A stretch of 64,000 nt of DNA from Ferrovum sp. (lineage in GTDB: Bacteria; Pseudomonadota; Gammaproteobacteria; Burkholderiales; Ferrovaceae). The translations under genes and the position numbers were made by a program. The notes under the pieces are model-generated. The model did no database searches. It was not told where the DNA came from and saw nothing but the letters and a program-made list of their open reading frames with translations. The stretch's first letter is position 1, and each line of letters begins with the position of its first letter. Shown here one piece after another: positions 29,379-37,928 of this stretch. The stretch covers positions 1 to 64,000 of the forward strand of contig WJXM01000049.1 in NCBI GenBank assembly GCA_019456405.1. Direction: 5' to 3'.

Positions 29379-30151
29379 TGGTTTTTCCAGGTGCGTAACA
29401 CGGTGAAGCGGGTCAATGGGTCGTTGCCCACGGGGGATCCCAGGTAATGATCCAGCGCCGGGGTCAGGGCGGGATCCGCGCTGCGCAGGAAAGGATTGGC
29501 CCGTCGTTCCCGACCGATCCGGCTGGGCAGGGTGGGTTCCCCTCGTTTGCGTTGAGCTCGGGCCTCTTTTGCCCAATCTTGAAGTTCCGGATTGTGCGGG
29601 TCTGCCCTCAAGGCGAAGTCCAGGTTACTCACCGTGTACTCATGGGCGCAGTAGACGGCGGTTTCGTCGGGCAGGGCAGCCAGTCGCTCCAGGGAGTGAA
29701 GCATCTGGGCGGGCGTCCCTTCGAAGATTCGACCGCAGCCGGCGGCAAACAGGGTATCGCCACAAAAGAGGCAATCCTGACCTACGTAGGCCACATGTCC
29801 CAGGGTATGTCCGGGAACTTCCAGTACGGTCAGGGTCAAACTCAGGGAGTTCAGGATGATTTCGTCTCCTGCGTGAAGGGGGTGGGTCGTGCCCGGAATG
29901 GATTCTCCCGCAGGGCCGTAAACCGTCAGGTCGGGAAAGCGGGTACGCAATTCCATCACCCCGCCGCAATGATCGGCATGGTGATGGGTGAGCAGGATGC
30001 CCTCCAGTTCCCAATGACCTCTCTCGAGAGTGGTCAGGACGGGGACGGCGTCTCCGGGGTCGACGACCCAGGCCTTGCGGTCATTGTGGATCAACCACAG
30101 GTAATTGTCGGCGAAGGCAGCGATCGGAACGATAGAAAAAGATTTAGGCAT
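29372..30151 (-). CDS. gloB: Hydroxyacylglutathione hydrolase (glyoxalase II)
   Basis: Hydrolyses S-lactoylglutathione, the second step of methylglyoxal detoxification. The protein has 259 residues. The metallo-beta-lactamase motif THHHADHCGG binds the two metal ions; further ligands are in PGHTLGHVAY, CGDTLFAAGCGR and CAHEYT. ATG 30151 is preferred to a TTG three codons upstream because the protein then starts at the conserved FSIVPIAAFADNYLW region. The gene is divergent from the methyltransferase gene, with 37 bases between the two starts. Confidence 0.96.
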   Translation of the reverse strand: MPKSFSIVPIAAFADNYLWLIHNDRKAWVVDPGDAVPVLTTLERGHWELEGILLTHHHADHCGGVMELRTRFPDLTVYGPAGESIPGTTHPLHAGDEIILNSLSLTLTVLEVPGHTLGHVAYVGQDCLFCGDTLFAAGCGRIFEGTPAQMLHSLERLAALPDETAVYCAHEYTVSNLDFALRADPHNPELQDWAKEARAQRKRGEPTLPSRIGRERRANPFLRSADPALTPALDHYLGSPVGNDPLTRFTVLRTWKNQC

Positions 30152-30188
30152 TTTCCACAACGAGACGAATTTGGACTACAATTTTGTC

Positions 30189-30989
30189 ATGGAACAGAAA
30201 AACCTGCACGCTTGGCTCGAGACCCCACTGGGACAGTACGTTCTCCAGATGGAGCAGGACATGCTGGATCAGGCGGTGGCGAACCTCTTCGGCTTCAATG
30301 CGCTGCAGATCAGTTGGCCGCATCTGGACGGGTTGCGGACCAACCGGATTCCGCATCATATGACGTTGAGTCCATATCCGGGCGGGACCATCCAGGCTGA
30401 GCCCTGCGCCCTGCCTATCGCTTCTCAGAGCCTGGATCTCGTGGTCATGCCTCATGCTCTGGAATTTACAGAACACCCCCATGCCCTGCTGCGGGAAGTG
30501 GATCGGGTCATGCGCCCCGAGGGGAGGTTGGTTATTGTGGGTTTCAATCCCCGCAGTTTGTGGGGCGTGCGCCAGTTGTTCACCCTGAACCGACGGGTAT
30601 CTCCATGGTCGGGGCATTTCATCAGCCTCTCGCGCCTCAAGGATTGGCTGGCCCTGCTGAGTTTCGATATGGATGGCGGGCGCTTTGGCGCTTATGCTCC
30701 TCCTTTTACCAGCGCTCACTGGCTGCATCGTTTCCGGTTTATGGAACTGGCAGGCGATCGCTGGTGGGGGGTGGGCGGAGGGATTTATCTGCTGCAGGCG
30801 GTCAAGCGAGTACACGCCATGCGCCTGATCACGCCCCGCTGGCAACCTCAAAACAGGGTGGAACCTTCTCTGGCTGCCGCAGTGCGTAGCGGGGGAGTAC
30901 GTCGGCAAGGAACGCAACCCTCTGCAAAAGATAACGTGGTTCCTCTGTTGCCTCGTCCCAAAGCCGTGCCGGTATCGCCCCAGTCATGA
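30189..30989 (+). CDS. SAM-dependent methyltransferase between gloB and rnhA (YafS-like)
   Basis: 266 residues, class I methyltransferase of type 11. The glycine-rich loop is degenerate, but the later core motifs [20 protein letters not shown] and [16 protein letters not shown] are typical. The last 45 residues are a loose basic and proline-rich tail. The place between gloB and rnhA is that of E. coli yafS, whose substrate I do not know. TACAAT at 30177-30182 lies 7 bases before the ATG, so the messenger may be leaderless. It overlaps rnhA by ATGA. Confidence 0.82.
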   Translation: MEQKNLHAWLETPLGQYVLQMEQDMLDQAVANLFGFNALQISWPHLDGLRTNRIPHHMTLSPYPGGTIQAEPCALPIASQSLDLVVMPHALEFTEHPHALLREVDRVMRPEGRLVIVGFNPRSLWGVRQLFTLNRRVSPWSGHFISLSRLKDWLALLSFDMDGGRFGAYAPPFTSAHWLHRFRFMELAGDRWWGVGGGIYLLQAVKRVHAMRLITPRWQPQNRVEPSLAAAVRSGGVRRQGTQPSAKDNVVPLLPRPKAVPVSPQS

Positions 30990-31435
30990 GTGTGGTTCGG
31001 ATCTACACGGACGGGGCCTGCAGTGGCAACCCCGGACCGGGGGGCTGGGGGGTGTGGTTGCACAGTTCGGGGGGGGAGCGCGAACTCTGGGGGGGGGTTG
31101 CGCAAACCACCAACAATCGCATGGAATTGCAGGCGGTCATCGAAGGATTGGCCGCCTTGACAAGGCCCTGTCAGGTGGAACTGTATACCGATTCCCAATA
31201 TGTCCAGAAAGGCATCCAGGAATGGATTCATGCCTGGCGTCGCAATGGTTGGCTTACCTCTGCCCGCAAGCCGGTGCGAAATGCCGATTTGTGGCAGACC
31301 CTCTGGGAGGCGACCCAGCGTCACCAGATTTCCTGGTACTGGGTCAAAGGTCATGCAGGGGATTTGGGCAACGAACGGGCCGATGCGTTGGCACGGCGCG
31401 GCCTGGAAGAAAAGGGGCGGGCATGCGCTGGGTGA
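30986..31435 (+). CDS. rnhA: Ribonuclease HI
   Basis: Degrades the RNA strand of RNA-DNA hybrids. The protein has 149 residues. The catalytic acids are Asp9 ([11 protein letters not shown]), Glu47 (NNRMEL), Asp69 (YTDSQY) and Asp133 (ERADALA), with His123 in KGHAG. Two long G runs (eight at 31069-31076, nine at 31089-31097) lie in the first 40 codons with the frame intact. It overlaps the methyltransferase by 4 bases and dnaQ by 13 bases. Confidence 0.98.
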   Translation: MSVVRIYTDGACSGNPGPGGWGVWLHSSGGERELWGGVAQTTNNRMELQAVIEGLAALTRPCQVELYTDSQYVQKGIQEWIHAWRRNGWLTSARKPVRNADLWQTLWEATQRHQISWYWVKGHAGDLGNERADALARRGLEEKGRACAG

Positions 31436-32154
31436 TGCTCGACACCGAGACCACCGGGTTGGACCCGCGTCAGGGGCATCGTCTGGTGGAAATCGGGTTG
31501 GTGGAAATCGTTGACCGACGTCGTACGCGTACCTGGCATCACTACCTCAACCCAGGGCGAGACAGTGATCCGGGCGCCTTGGAAAAGCATGGTCTGACGA
31601 CGAGTTTTTTGAAGGACAAACCTTTCTTCGGTGGGGTGGTTGAAAGTTTCATCGAATTTTTGTGCGATCCTCCGCAGGGCATGCCGCTGAACGGTTTGAT
31701 CATCCACAACGCCGCCTTTGATCTGGGATTTCTCGATCATGAGTTGGGTTTGTTGGGAAGGCCGGCGTTGCTTGCCCATCTGCCGGAGGGGGTGTTGGTG
31801 GATTCCCTCAAGGTGGCGCGCGAATTGTTTCCGGGCAAACGTAACAGTTTGGATGCGCTCTGCGAACGGTATGAAATCGATCATGCCCACCGCACGTTCC
31901 ATGGTGCGCTACTGGATGCCGAGTTGCTGGGGGAAGTCTACCTGGCCATGACGCGCGGCCAGGAAAATCTGTGGATGCCCGAAGAATCTTCCCGGGATTC
32001 GATGCAGATGCCCGGTTACGTCGCCTCGGCTTCGGCGCATCGATTACGCGTACTGCAGGCAACCGAAGTGGAAATGGAGGCTCACCGTACCCAATTGGAA
32101 CGAATCGATCAAGCCAGCGGCGGGCGTATGCTGTGGCGGTCCGAGGTATCCTGA
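31423..32154 (+). CDS. dnaQ: DNA polymerase III epsilon subunit (proofreading exonuclease)
   Basis: 3'-5' exonuclease of the replicative polymerase core. The protein has 243 residues. ExoI is [11 protein letters not shown] (Asp7, Glu9), ExoII is [14 protein letters not shown] and ExoIII-epsilon is [10 protein letters not shown]. The C-terminal part should bind the alpha subunit. ATG 31423, after AAAGGGGCGGG, gives the standard N-terminus; the frame is open far upstream inside rnhA but is not used. The end overlaps that of the convergent DUF1841 gene by 46 bases. Confidence 0.96.
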   Translation: MRWVMLDTETTGLDPRQGHRLVEIGLVEIVDRRRTRTWHHYLNPGRDSDPGALEKHGLTTSFLKDKPFFGGVVESFIEFLCDPPQGMPLNGLIIHNAAFDLGFLDHELGLLGRPALLAHLPEGVLVDSLKVARELFPGKRNSLDALCERYEIDHAHRTFHGALLDAELLGEVYLAMTRGQENLWMPEESSRDSMQMPGYVASASAHRLRVLQATEVEMEAHRTQLERIDQASGGRMLWRSEVS

Positions 32155-32588
32155 GGGGAAGACAGGGTGGCTTGCAGTAACTGGCGGTAACGCGCCTGGT
32201 CAGGCGGGGTTCCCTGACGTTGGGATTCCCACAGGATCTGACCCAGACAGTCCAGAAGACGGTGGCGAGCTTCATGTTCGTCGCGGGTGGTCTGACACAG
32301 GCGCTGAAAAATTGCGCTGATCCCCGGGGGGTGATCGATGCCCAGTTGTTCCTCGAGAGCAAGATGCAGGGACAGATGCAAAAAGGGGTTCATGCCCCCA
32401 TCCTCCGGGCCCCAGGTGCGTTCCAGCGTTTCTTCGGAAGTCGATTCGAGCAGCGGATGAAATTCCGGGTGATATTGGATGACTTCCGCAGCCAGTGCCT
32501 CCAGCGGGCTCAGCAAGCGTCCGTTACGTTGCCCTTGCCAGGTTTCCATGAAAAATTTCCGGACTTCTTCGCGGCTGGGATTAAACAT
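32109..32588 (-). CDS. DUF1841 family protein
   Basis: 159 residues, a conserved family of unknown function found in beta- and gammaproteobacteria. The helical protein has the family features [17 protein letters not shown] at the start and NPFLHLSLHLALEEQL in the middle, followed by a His-containing helix (DEHEARHRLLDCLG). ATG 32588 overlaps the nth stop by 8 bases, so the two are coupled. The end overlaps dnaQ on the other strand. Confidence 0.85.
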   Translation of the reverse strand: MFNPSREEVRKFFMETWQGQRNGRLLSPLEALAAEVIQYHPEFHPLLESTSEETLERTWGPEDGGMNPFLHLSLHLALEEQLGIDHPPGISAIFQRLCQTTRDEHEARHRLLDCLGQILWESQRQGTPPDQARYRQLLQATLSSPQDTSDRHSIRPPLA

Positions 32589-33213
32589 GGATTTTCCCCG
32601 TGTCACAGAGATCCTGGATCGGGCAGACGCCGCAGCGGGGCGCTCGTGCCTGGCAGACATGTCGACCCTGCAGGATCAACCAGTGATGGGCATGCTGCAG
32701 AAAAGGCGCGGGAACGGCGCGCAGCAGGGCCTGCTCCACCGCCAGGGGCGTGGTTCCACGGGCCAGTCCCGTACGGTTGGCAACCCGAAAGACATGGGTA
32801 TCCACGGCGATGGTGGGGTGACCGTAGAGGATATTGAGGACGACATTGGCGGTTTTGCGTCCCACGCCGGGTAAGGCTTCCAGTTCGCCTCGGGTCTCGG
32901 GCACCTGTCCTTCATGTCGTTCCACCAGAAGTTTGGCCATTTCAAGGGCATGACGCGCCTTTGCCCGATACAAACCCAAGGTACGGATGGCTTGTTCAAA
33001 GGCCGCCAATCCCAGCGCCAGCAAGTCCTGCGGACCCCGCAGGGTAGGAAACAGAGGCGCGGTGACCCGGTTGACTCCCACATCGGTAGACTGAGCCGAC
33101 AGGAGAACTGCCAGGAGTAACTGAAAAGGCGTATGCCAGACCAGTTCGGTGGCGGGGTGGGGATTGGCGTGCGCCAATCGCTCAAACAACTGTTGGCGTT
33201 GGGCAGGAGTCAT
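32581..33213 (-). CDS. nth: Endonuclease III
   Basis: DNA glycosylase/AP lyase that removes oxidised pyrimidines. The protein has 210 residues. The helix-hairpin-helix [14 protein letters not shown] contains catalytic Lys120, Asp138 is in AVDTHVFRV, and Cys187, Cys194, Cys197 and Cys203 hold the [4Fe-4S] cluster; all numbers equal those of E. coli Nth. ATG 33213 gives the normal N-terminus ([13 protein letters not shown]). It overlaps the ferredoxin gene by 32 bases and DUF1841 by 8. Confidence 0.97.
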   Translation of the reverse strand: MTPAQRQQLFERLAHANPHPATELVWHTPFQLLLAVLLSAQSTDVGVNRVTAPLFPTLRGPQDLLALGLAAFEQAIRTLGLYRAKARHALEMAKLLVERHEGQVPETRGELEALPGVGRKTANVVLNILYGHPTIAVDTHVFRVANRTGLARGTTPLAVEQALLRAVPAPFLQHAHHWLILQGRHVCQARAPRCGVCPIQDLCDTGKIHV

Positions 33214-33430
33214 CGAGCGGGGCGGCGGGTAAAAAGGTAATGCAATTTTCCGGGCAGGGGGAAAGACAATTTTCACAACCGGTGCACAGTGCGTGCAGGA
33301 TGGTATGCATCCAGCGTGCGGCACCCACGATGGCTTGTTCGGGACAGGCGCGCAGGCACTTGAAACAACCGATGCAGCGTGTCTCGTCGATCAGTGCGAT
33401 TTGTCGGCGGGTGGCCAGGGTGGGATTCAT
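33182..33430 (-). CDS. Small 2[4Fe-4S] ferredoxin, RnfB-like
   Basis: 82 residues with two full cluster motifs: Cys19, 22, 25, 29 ([12 protein letters not shown]) and Cys49, 52, 55, 59 ([12 protein letters not shown]). It resembles the C-terminal ferredoxin part of RnfB without the membrane anchor. It sits between nth (an Fe-S enzyme, 32-base overlap) and pyrD (4-base overlap). It could feed electrons to a redox enzyme or to a cluster-repair route; no rnf genes are nearby, so a full Rnf complex is not indicated here. Confidence 0.88.
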   Translation of the reverse strand: MNPTLATRRQIALIDETRCIGCFKCLRACPEQAIVGAARWMHTILHALCTGCENCLSPCPENCITFLPAAPLDDSCPTPTVV

Positions 33431-34443
33431 GTCGGGCGGTCACTTTCCAGAATCGCGCGGATCAGGTCCGGTCCTCGATAGATCAGGCCGGTGTAGACCT
33501 GGACCAATTGGGCACCGGCGACCAGCATGGCCTGGGCACGCGCTGCGCTGGTGATGCCGCCGACGCCGATGATGGGCAGAGCCCCGTCCAGCGTGTGGGC
33601 CAGATGGGCCACCACGGTCAGGGATTTTTCATGGAGGGGGCCCCCGCTCAATCCCCCGGTTTCCTGCCCATGGGGCAAGTGCGAGATAGAATCGCGGGTA
33701 ATCGTGGTATTGGTGGCGATCACCGCATCCATGTGCTCTTCCACCAGAATCTGCGCAATGTCTGTCAGGGCTGCGGGGGTGAGGTCGGGGGCGATTTTGA
33801 TGGCAATGGGTAAGGGACGTCCCAGTCGTTCCACCCACCGGAGTCGTTCTTCATGAAGGGCGCGCAGGAGCGGGGGCAGAGCCTCGGTTCCCTGCAGTTG
33901 GCGTAGGTTTTGGGTATTGGGGGAGGAGATATTGACCGTGACATAATCGGCGTGGGGCGCCACCGCGATGAGTGCGGACCGATAATCCTCCACGGCGCGT
34001 TCCAGGGGGGTGTCGAAATTTTTGCCGATATTGATGCCGAGGAGGGCAGACGGGCGCCATTGGCGGACCTGTTCCACCAGTGCGGCCACGCCATGATTGT
34101 TGAACCCCAGGCGGTTGATCAATCCTTCCGCTGCGGGGAGACGAAAGACCCGGGGGCGGGGGTTGCCATTTTGTGGGCGTGGGGTGACCGTACCGACTTC
34201 GATGAACCCGACACCGAGGGCGGCAAGACCCTGAAGGCAGGTTCCGTTTTTGTCCAGGCCTGCAGCAATCCCCAGGGGGTTGGCAAAGGTCAGACCCATG
34301 ACGGTACGCGGGCGGGTGGAAACCAGGTGTCCCGGTTGAACCAGGCCGCATCGGGCAGCCCGGTCCAGGGCAGTCAGGGAGAGGGCGTGGGCGGTTTCGG
34401 GGTCGAGGCGAAACAGCAGGGATCGAGCAATGGGATAGAGCAT
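33427..34443 (-). CDS. pyrD: Dihydroorotate dehydrogenase (quinone)
   Basis: Class 2 FMN enzyme of pyrimidine synthesis that passes electrons to the quinone pool at the inner membrane. The protein has 338 residues. The N-terminal helices bind membrane and quinone ([15 protein letters not shown]), [15 protein letters not shown] is the family signature, [14 protein letters not shown] holds the catalytic Ser region, and [15 protein letters not shown] binds the FMN phosphate. It overlaps the ferredoxin gene by ATGA. Being class 2, it should not need that ferredoxin. Confidence 0.97.
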   Translation of the reverse strand: MLYPIARSLLFRLDPETAHALSLTALDRAARCGLVQPGHLVSTRPRTVMGLTFANPLGIAAGLDKNGTCLQGLAALGVGFIEVGTVTPRPQNGNPRPRVFRLPAAEGLINRLGFNNHGVAALVEQVRQWRPSALLGINIGKNFDTPLERAVEDYRSALIAVAPHADYVTVNISSPNTQNLRQLQGTEALPPLLRALHEERLRWVERLGRPLPIAIKIAPDLTPAALTDIAQILVEEHMDAVIATNTTITRDSISHLPHGQETGGLSGGPLHEKSLTVVAHLAHTLDGALPIIGVGGITSAARAQAMLVAGAQLVQVYTGLIYRGPDLIRAILESDRPT

Positions 34444-34452
34444 CAGTGGGGG

Positions 34453-35208
34453 TCAGCGTATCGGCGAGTCAAGGGATTCAAGGAGTTCAGGGAAAGAGAT
34501 CCAGGCACCGGAAACCCTGGCTTCAAGGGGCTGGAAGCGGCTTTTGTACGCCATTTTGGCGCAGGAGCGGATCCAGTATCCCAGATAGAGCCAGGGAAGT
34601 CCTTGAGTTTGGCATTCCTCGATCTGCCAGAGGATATTATAAGTGCCGTAGGAAGTTCCGGGTATGTCTGGCTCATAAAAGGTGTAAACCGAAGAAAGTC
34701 CCTGAGCCAGTTCATCGATCAGGCTGACCATGCGCAGTTGTCCTTTTTCTCGAAACTCCACCAGCCGGGTAGGCAGGGAAGATTGTAGCAGGAATTGGCG
34801 GTACTGGTCTTCGCCAGAGCGATCCTGGGTGATTTCTCGATGACGTGCATGCTGGTATCGGGTATACAGCGAAAAATGCTCCGATTCGAAACGCAAGGGC
34901 AGTGAGCGCGCCTCCAGACATCGATGCTGTTTCCAAACTCGGCGCTGAACACGCGAGGGGGAAAAGTCCCGTACCCGGATCCGTACGGGAATACAGGCGC
35001 GGCAGCGGGGACAGTGGGGACGGTAGGTAAAGAGCCCACTGCGGCGAAAGCCATTTTCCACCAGGATACTGTACAGTTCCTGATCGATCTGAGGGCCGGG
35101 GGCCACGACTTGAGAGCGTGCGTTCTGCCCCGCCAGATAACTGCAGGGATAACTGGCCGTGACATAACACTGCACGGGCTGGGTCGGAAGGTCGTAAAGA
35201 TGCGTCAT
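34453..35208 (-). CDS. bpt: Aspartate/glutamate leucyltransferase
   Basis: Adds leucine from Leu-tRNA to proteins with N-terminal Asp or Glu, which makes them substrates of the ClpS-ClpAP N-end rule path; clpS and clpA lie only 2.4 kb away. The protein has 251 residues. It has the N-terminal Cys-containing region (ASYPCSYLAGQNARSQV) and RPHCPRCRACIPVRI, then the GNAT-like C-terminal domain with YDVEP-type block YEPDIPGTSYGTYNILWQIE. ATG 35208 is preceded by GGAG. Confidence 0.93.
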   Translation of the reverse strand: MTHLYDLPTQPVQCYVTASYPCSYLAGQNARSQVVAPGPQIDQELYSILVENGFRRSGLFTYRPHCPRCRACIPVRIRVRDFSPSRVQRRVWKQHRCLEARSLPLRFESEHFSLYTRYQHARHREITQDRSGEDQYRQFLLQSSLPTRLVEFREKGQLRMVSLIDELAQGLSSVYTFYEPDIPGTSYGTYNILWQIEECQTQGLPWLYLGYWIRSCAKMAYKSRFQPLEARVSGAWISFPELLESLDSPIR

Positions 35209-35281
35209 GGGGACACTCCAGGCGCGTCATTCACGGGTTTTGGGCGAAGCACGCAAGAAATCGGTAGCGTTCATGTCCCCT

Positions 35282-35310
35282 AGTATAATACGAGGTTCTG
35301 GCTGTGCAAA
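35282..35310 (-). promoter_or_regulatory. Promoter of bpt
   Basis: Read on the minus strand: TTTGCA (35310-35305, 4 of 6), 17 bases, TATACT (35287-35282). The leader would be about 65 bases. A TATAAT on the plus strand overlaps it (35284-35289) and may serve the acyl-CoA synthetase gene, though its -35 region is poor. Confidence 0.5.
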
Positions 35311-35370
35311 ATCATTGAGAGGGCGGCGGTGAAATCGTGAAGGAGAGATCGGCATGAGAAGAGGTGGAAA

Positions 35371-36972
35371 GTGATCGGTTCCATGATGGGACGCCCGTTG
35401 CTGGTTTCTGCCTTGCTGGAACATGCGGCCCGCTGGCATGGAAAAACCACCGTGATTTCCCAACGCGCGCCCCAGGATGGGGTGACCTTTGATTGGGAAG
35501 GCATCGATCGGCGTACCCGTCGTTTGGCCCAGGCCTTGATTCGTCTGGGGGTTCGTCCGGGCGATCGGGTGGGGACACTGGGCTGGAATCATCATCGCCA
35601 TCTGGAAGCCTATTACGCGATCCCCGGCATTGGGGCGATTTGTCATACCCTCAATCCACGCTTGTTTCCGGAACAACTGGTCCAAATCCTGCAAGATGCG
35701 GAAGACGTGGGTCTGCTGGTGGATTCCGGGCATCTTTCCCTGTTGCCGATCCTTGAAAACCTGGGCGTACGTTTGCCCTGGGTGATCGTGATGGGCGAAC
35801 CCGGTGATGCCCCTGCGCCGGTCCCGGGGACGTGGTTTGACTATGAAACCCTGTTGGCCGAAGAAAATGGGGGCTTCGACTGGCCAGACTGGCCAGAGGA
35901 GCAAGCCGCCGGCCTCTGTTTTACCTCGGGAACCACGGGGCGGCCCAAAGGGGTCGCGTACTCCCACCGTTCCACCGTACTTCACGCCATGAGTGTGGCC
36001 TTGCCCGACAGCCTCGGGTTTTCGGCTTGTGATTCGGTATTGCCGGTGGTTCCCTTGTTTCATGCCAATGCCTGGGGATTTCCTCATGCGGCCGCTCTGG
36101 TGGGGGCCAAACTGGTGTTGCCCGGCCCCTGGCTGGATGGCGCAACCCTGTATGCCCTGTTGGAGCGCGAGGAAGTCACGATCAGTGCGGGAGTCCCCAC
36201 GGTGTGGCGAGGTTTGATGACTTTTCTGCAGACGCAGAGGATGAAACTGCATCATCTGCGTCTGCTCGGGGTGGGAGGAGCGGCTTGTCCTTCGACCTTG
36301 GTGCGTTTTTTCGAGCGTGAACAGAAAGTGACGGTGCGGCCGGGGTGGGGTATGACGGAAACCAGTCCGGTGGCAGCGCTCATGAGCCCCAAACGGGCAC
36401 AGGCAGGGCTATCCGGCGAGGCGCGCTGGCACTGGTTGGAGAAATCGGGGCGCCCTCCCTTTGGCGTGGATATGCGGTTGATGGACGATGAGGGACGGGA
36501 AGTGATCCGGGATGGAAAGACCCCCGGTCATCTGGAGGTGCGCGGCCCGTGGATTTGTGAATACTACTGGAAAGAGGCACGGGGGACGGGGCGTCCCTGG
36601 TTTCCGACCGGTGATGTGGCCACTCTGGATGAGGATGGCTTCCTGCAGATTACGGATCGTGTCAAAGATCTGATCAAGAGTGGAGGAGAATGGATCAGTT
36701 CGGTTCAGGTGGAACAGGCTGCCTTACTTCATCCTGCCCTGCGCGAAGCGGCGGTGATCGGCTTTCCTGACCCGCATTGGGGGGAACGTCCGCTGTTGAT
36801 CATGGTGCTGGAAGCAGGAAAGGCGGTGGAGGAAAATGAATTACGACAACATCTGGCTCGGCATGTGGCGCGCTGGTGTGTGCCCGATCGATTTCTGACC
36901 GTGGACAGTCTGCCTTATACTGCCACGGGCAAGGTGGACAAGGTGGCTTTGCGTCAGCGCCATGGCGGGTGA
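35371..36972 (+). CDS. Fatty acyl-CoA synthetase (AMP-forming)
   Basis: 533 residues, adenylate-forming enzyme that activates a fatty acid with ATP and CoA; the closest type by eye is the medium-chain AlkK group. The P-loop-like motif is [17 protein letters not shown], the A5 motif is GWGMTETSP, the hinge is [20 protein letters not shown] and the A10 lysine is in [12 protein letters not shown] 35371 follows AGAGG at 6 bases; an ATG five codons downstream is a possible alternative. It stands alone between divergent bpt and convergent cspA. Chain length cannot be read from the sequence. Confidence 0.88.
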   Translation: MIGSMMGRPLLVSALLEHAARWHGKTTVISQRAPQDGVTFDWEGIDRRTRRLAQALIRLGVRPGDRVGTLGWNHHRHLEAYYAIPGIGAICHTLNPRLFPEQLVQILQDAEDVGLLVDSGHLSLLPILENLGVRLPWVIVMGEPGDAPAPVPGTWFDYETLLAEENGGFDWPDWPEEQAAGLCFTSGTTGRPKGVAYSHRSTVLHAMSVALPDSLGFSACDSVLPVVPLFHANAWGFPHAAALVGAKLVLPGPWLDGATLYALLEREEVTISAGVPTVWRGLMTFLQTQRMKLHHLRLLGVGGAACPSTLVRFFEREQKVTVRPGWGMTETSPVAALMSPKRAQAGLSGEARWHWLEKSGRPPFGVDMRLMDDEGREVIRDGKTPGHLEVRGPWICEYYWKEARGTGRPWFPTGDVATLDEDGFLQITDRVKDLIKSGGEWISSVQVEQAALLHPALREAAVIGFPDPHWGERPLLIMVLEAGKAVEENELRQHLARHVARWCVPDRFLTVDSLPYTATGKVDKVALRQRHGG

Positions 36973-36999
36973 GGAGTTGATTGTCTGAGGTTCGGACAT

Positions 37000-37042
37000 A
37001 AAAAAGACCAGGTTCGACCGCGTGGGCGGAAGAAACCTGGTC
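37000..37042 (-). terminator. Terminator of cspA
   Basis: On the minus strand GACCAGGTT (37042-37034) pairs with AACCTGGTC (37014-37006) and six T follow (37005-37000). A second hairpin without a T run, ACGGGGC/GCCCCGT at 37052-37071, lies between it and the cspA stop. The T run is on the minus side only, so it does not serve the convergent gene. Confidence 0.78.
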
Positions 37043-37079
37043 CAAATGACCACGGGGCATTCAAGCCCCGTTCACGCAC

Positions 37080-37283
37080 CTAAGCGTTTTGAATGTTTGA
37101 GGCTTGCTTTCCTTTGGGTCCTTGGGTGACATCGAAGGAGACTTTCTGACCTTCCTTCAGGGTTTTGAACCCGCCCATCTGGATGGCGGAAAAATGAGCG
37201 AAGAGATCTTCGCTTCCGTCATCGGGGGTGATGAAACCATAACCTTTAGAATCGTTGAACCACTTGACTGTACCTGTTGCCAT
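37080..37283 (-). CDS. cspA: Cold-shock protein, CspA family
   Basis: 67-residue single-strand nucleic-acid chaperone. RNP1 is KGYGFI (residues 13-18) and RNP2 is DLFAHFSAI; the start is [19 protein letters not shown] 37283 follows GGAAAG. The frame is open far upstream, but ATG 37283 gives the exact family N-terminus. A long untranslated leader is likely, as in other csp genes. Which member of the family (CspA, CspE or CspD role) cannot be told from sequence. Confidence 0.96.
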   Translation of the reverse strand: MATGTVKWFNDSKGYGFITPDDGSEDLFAHFSAIQMGGFKTLKEGQKVSFDVTQGPKGKQASNIQNA

Positions 37284-37619
37284 GTTTGCTTTCCTGTTGA
37301 TGATTTGGGCCTTAAACCCGGATAAGGTTTGAGTTTCAAGGCCAGCAAACGGCAAAACCGGTGATGCAGACAACTTGGAACCAAACTCCAGTTGCACTTT
37401 TACGCGAGTTTGGGTCTGATCGTCAAGAGGAAATTCAGATTTTTTTGGGAAAAAGGTCAATTTTGTATAAAAAATGATCAGAAATGGATTTTTTGAGCAA
37501 AGGGGTTGCGAAAATTCTTGAAAAGTTTAGACTGAAACCATATCTTCAGAAGCAGTGGAAAGGGGAGATCGAGGTCGGTGAGTTTCCTCACGGTTGACTG
37601 GATCCGGTGGGGGGGGGTG
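37284..37619. other. Intergenic region between cspA and clpS
   Basis: 336 bases between two divergent genes. The left part should be the cspA leader and promoter on the minus strand; TTGACC (minus, near 37460) and TTGACG (near 37423) are possible -35 boxes but no good -10 box follows either, so I do not call a promoter. The stretch 37436-37500 is very A/T-rich. The right part carries the heat-shock-like promoter of clpS. No further gene was found. Confidence 0.6.
37517..37543 (+). promoter_or_regulatory. Heat-shock-like promoter of clpS-clpA
   Basis: CTTGAAA at 37517-37523 is a perfect sigma-32 -35 box. AACCATAT at 37536-37543 matches the -10 box CCCCATnT at 5 of 7 defined bases, with a 12-base spacer between the two boxes as written. 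The transcript would start near 37550, about 70 bases before clpS. Less certain than the lon promoter. Confidence 0.55.
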
Positions 37620-37928
37620 ATGAGTCGGGAATTGACAACGGTGCTGGAAAGAAAGGAGACCCGGGCGAATCCGCCCCCGCTCTTCGATGTCCTGTTGCTG
37701 AATGACGATTACACCCCCATGGACTTTGTGGTGGACGTGCTCGGACGGGTGTTCGGTCTGGGGCAGGAGGCGGCGGTGCGGGTCATGTTGCAGGTTCACA
37801 CGGAGGGTCGCGGACTCTGTGGCACGTATCCGCACGATATTGCCGCAACGCGGGTGGCGCGTGTTGTCACTCTGGCGCGCGCAGCGCAACATCCTTTGCA
37901 ATGTATCATGGAGGAACGAGGATCATGA
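37620..37928 (+). CDS. clpS: Clp protease adaptor ClpS
   Basis: 102-residue adaptor that hands N-end-rule substrates to Clp[21 protein letters not shown] contains the substrate-pocket Asn-Asp and Met region; [21 protein letters not shown] holds the His of the pocket and the ClpA contact region. ATG 37620 follows a ribosome site that includes nine G (37609-37617), a run that could vary in length. The gene overlaps clpA by ATGA. Confidence 0.95.
   Translation: MSRELTTVLERKETRANPPPLFDVLLLNDDYTPMDFVVDVLGRVFGLGQEAAVRVMLQVHTEGRGLCGTYPHDIAATRVARVVTLARAAQHPLQCIMEERGS

Noticed and set aside
35227-36255. Open frame of 342 codons antisense to the acyl-CoA synthetase gene
   Set aside because: Composition typical of antisense translation; it would also cover the bpt promoter.
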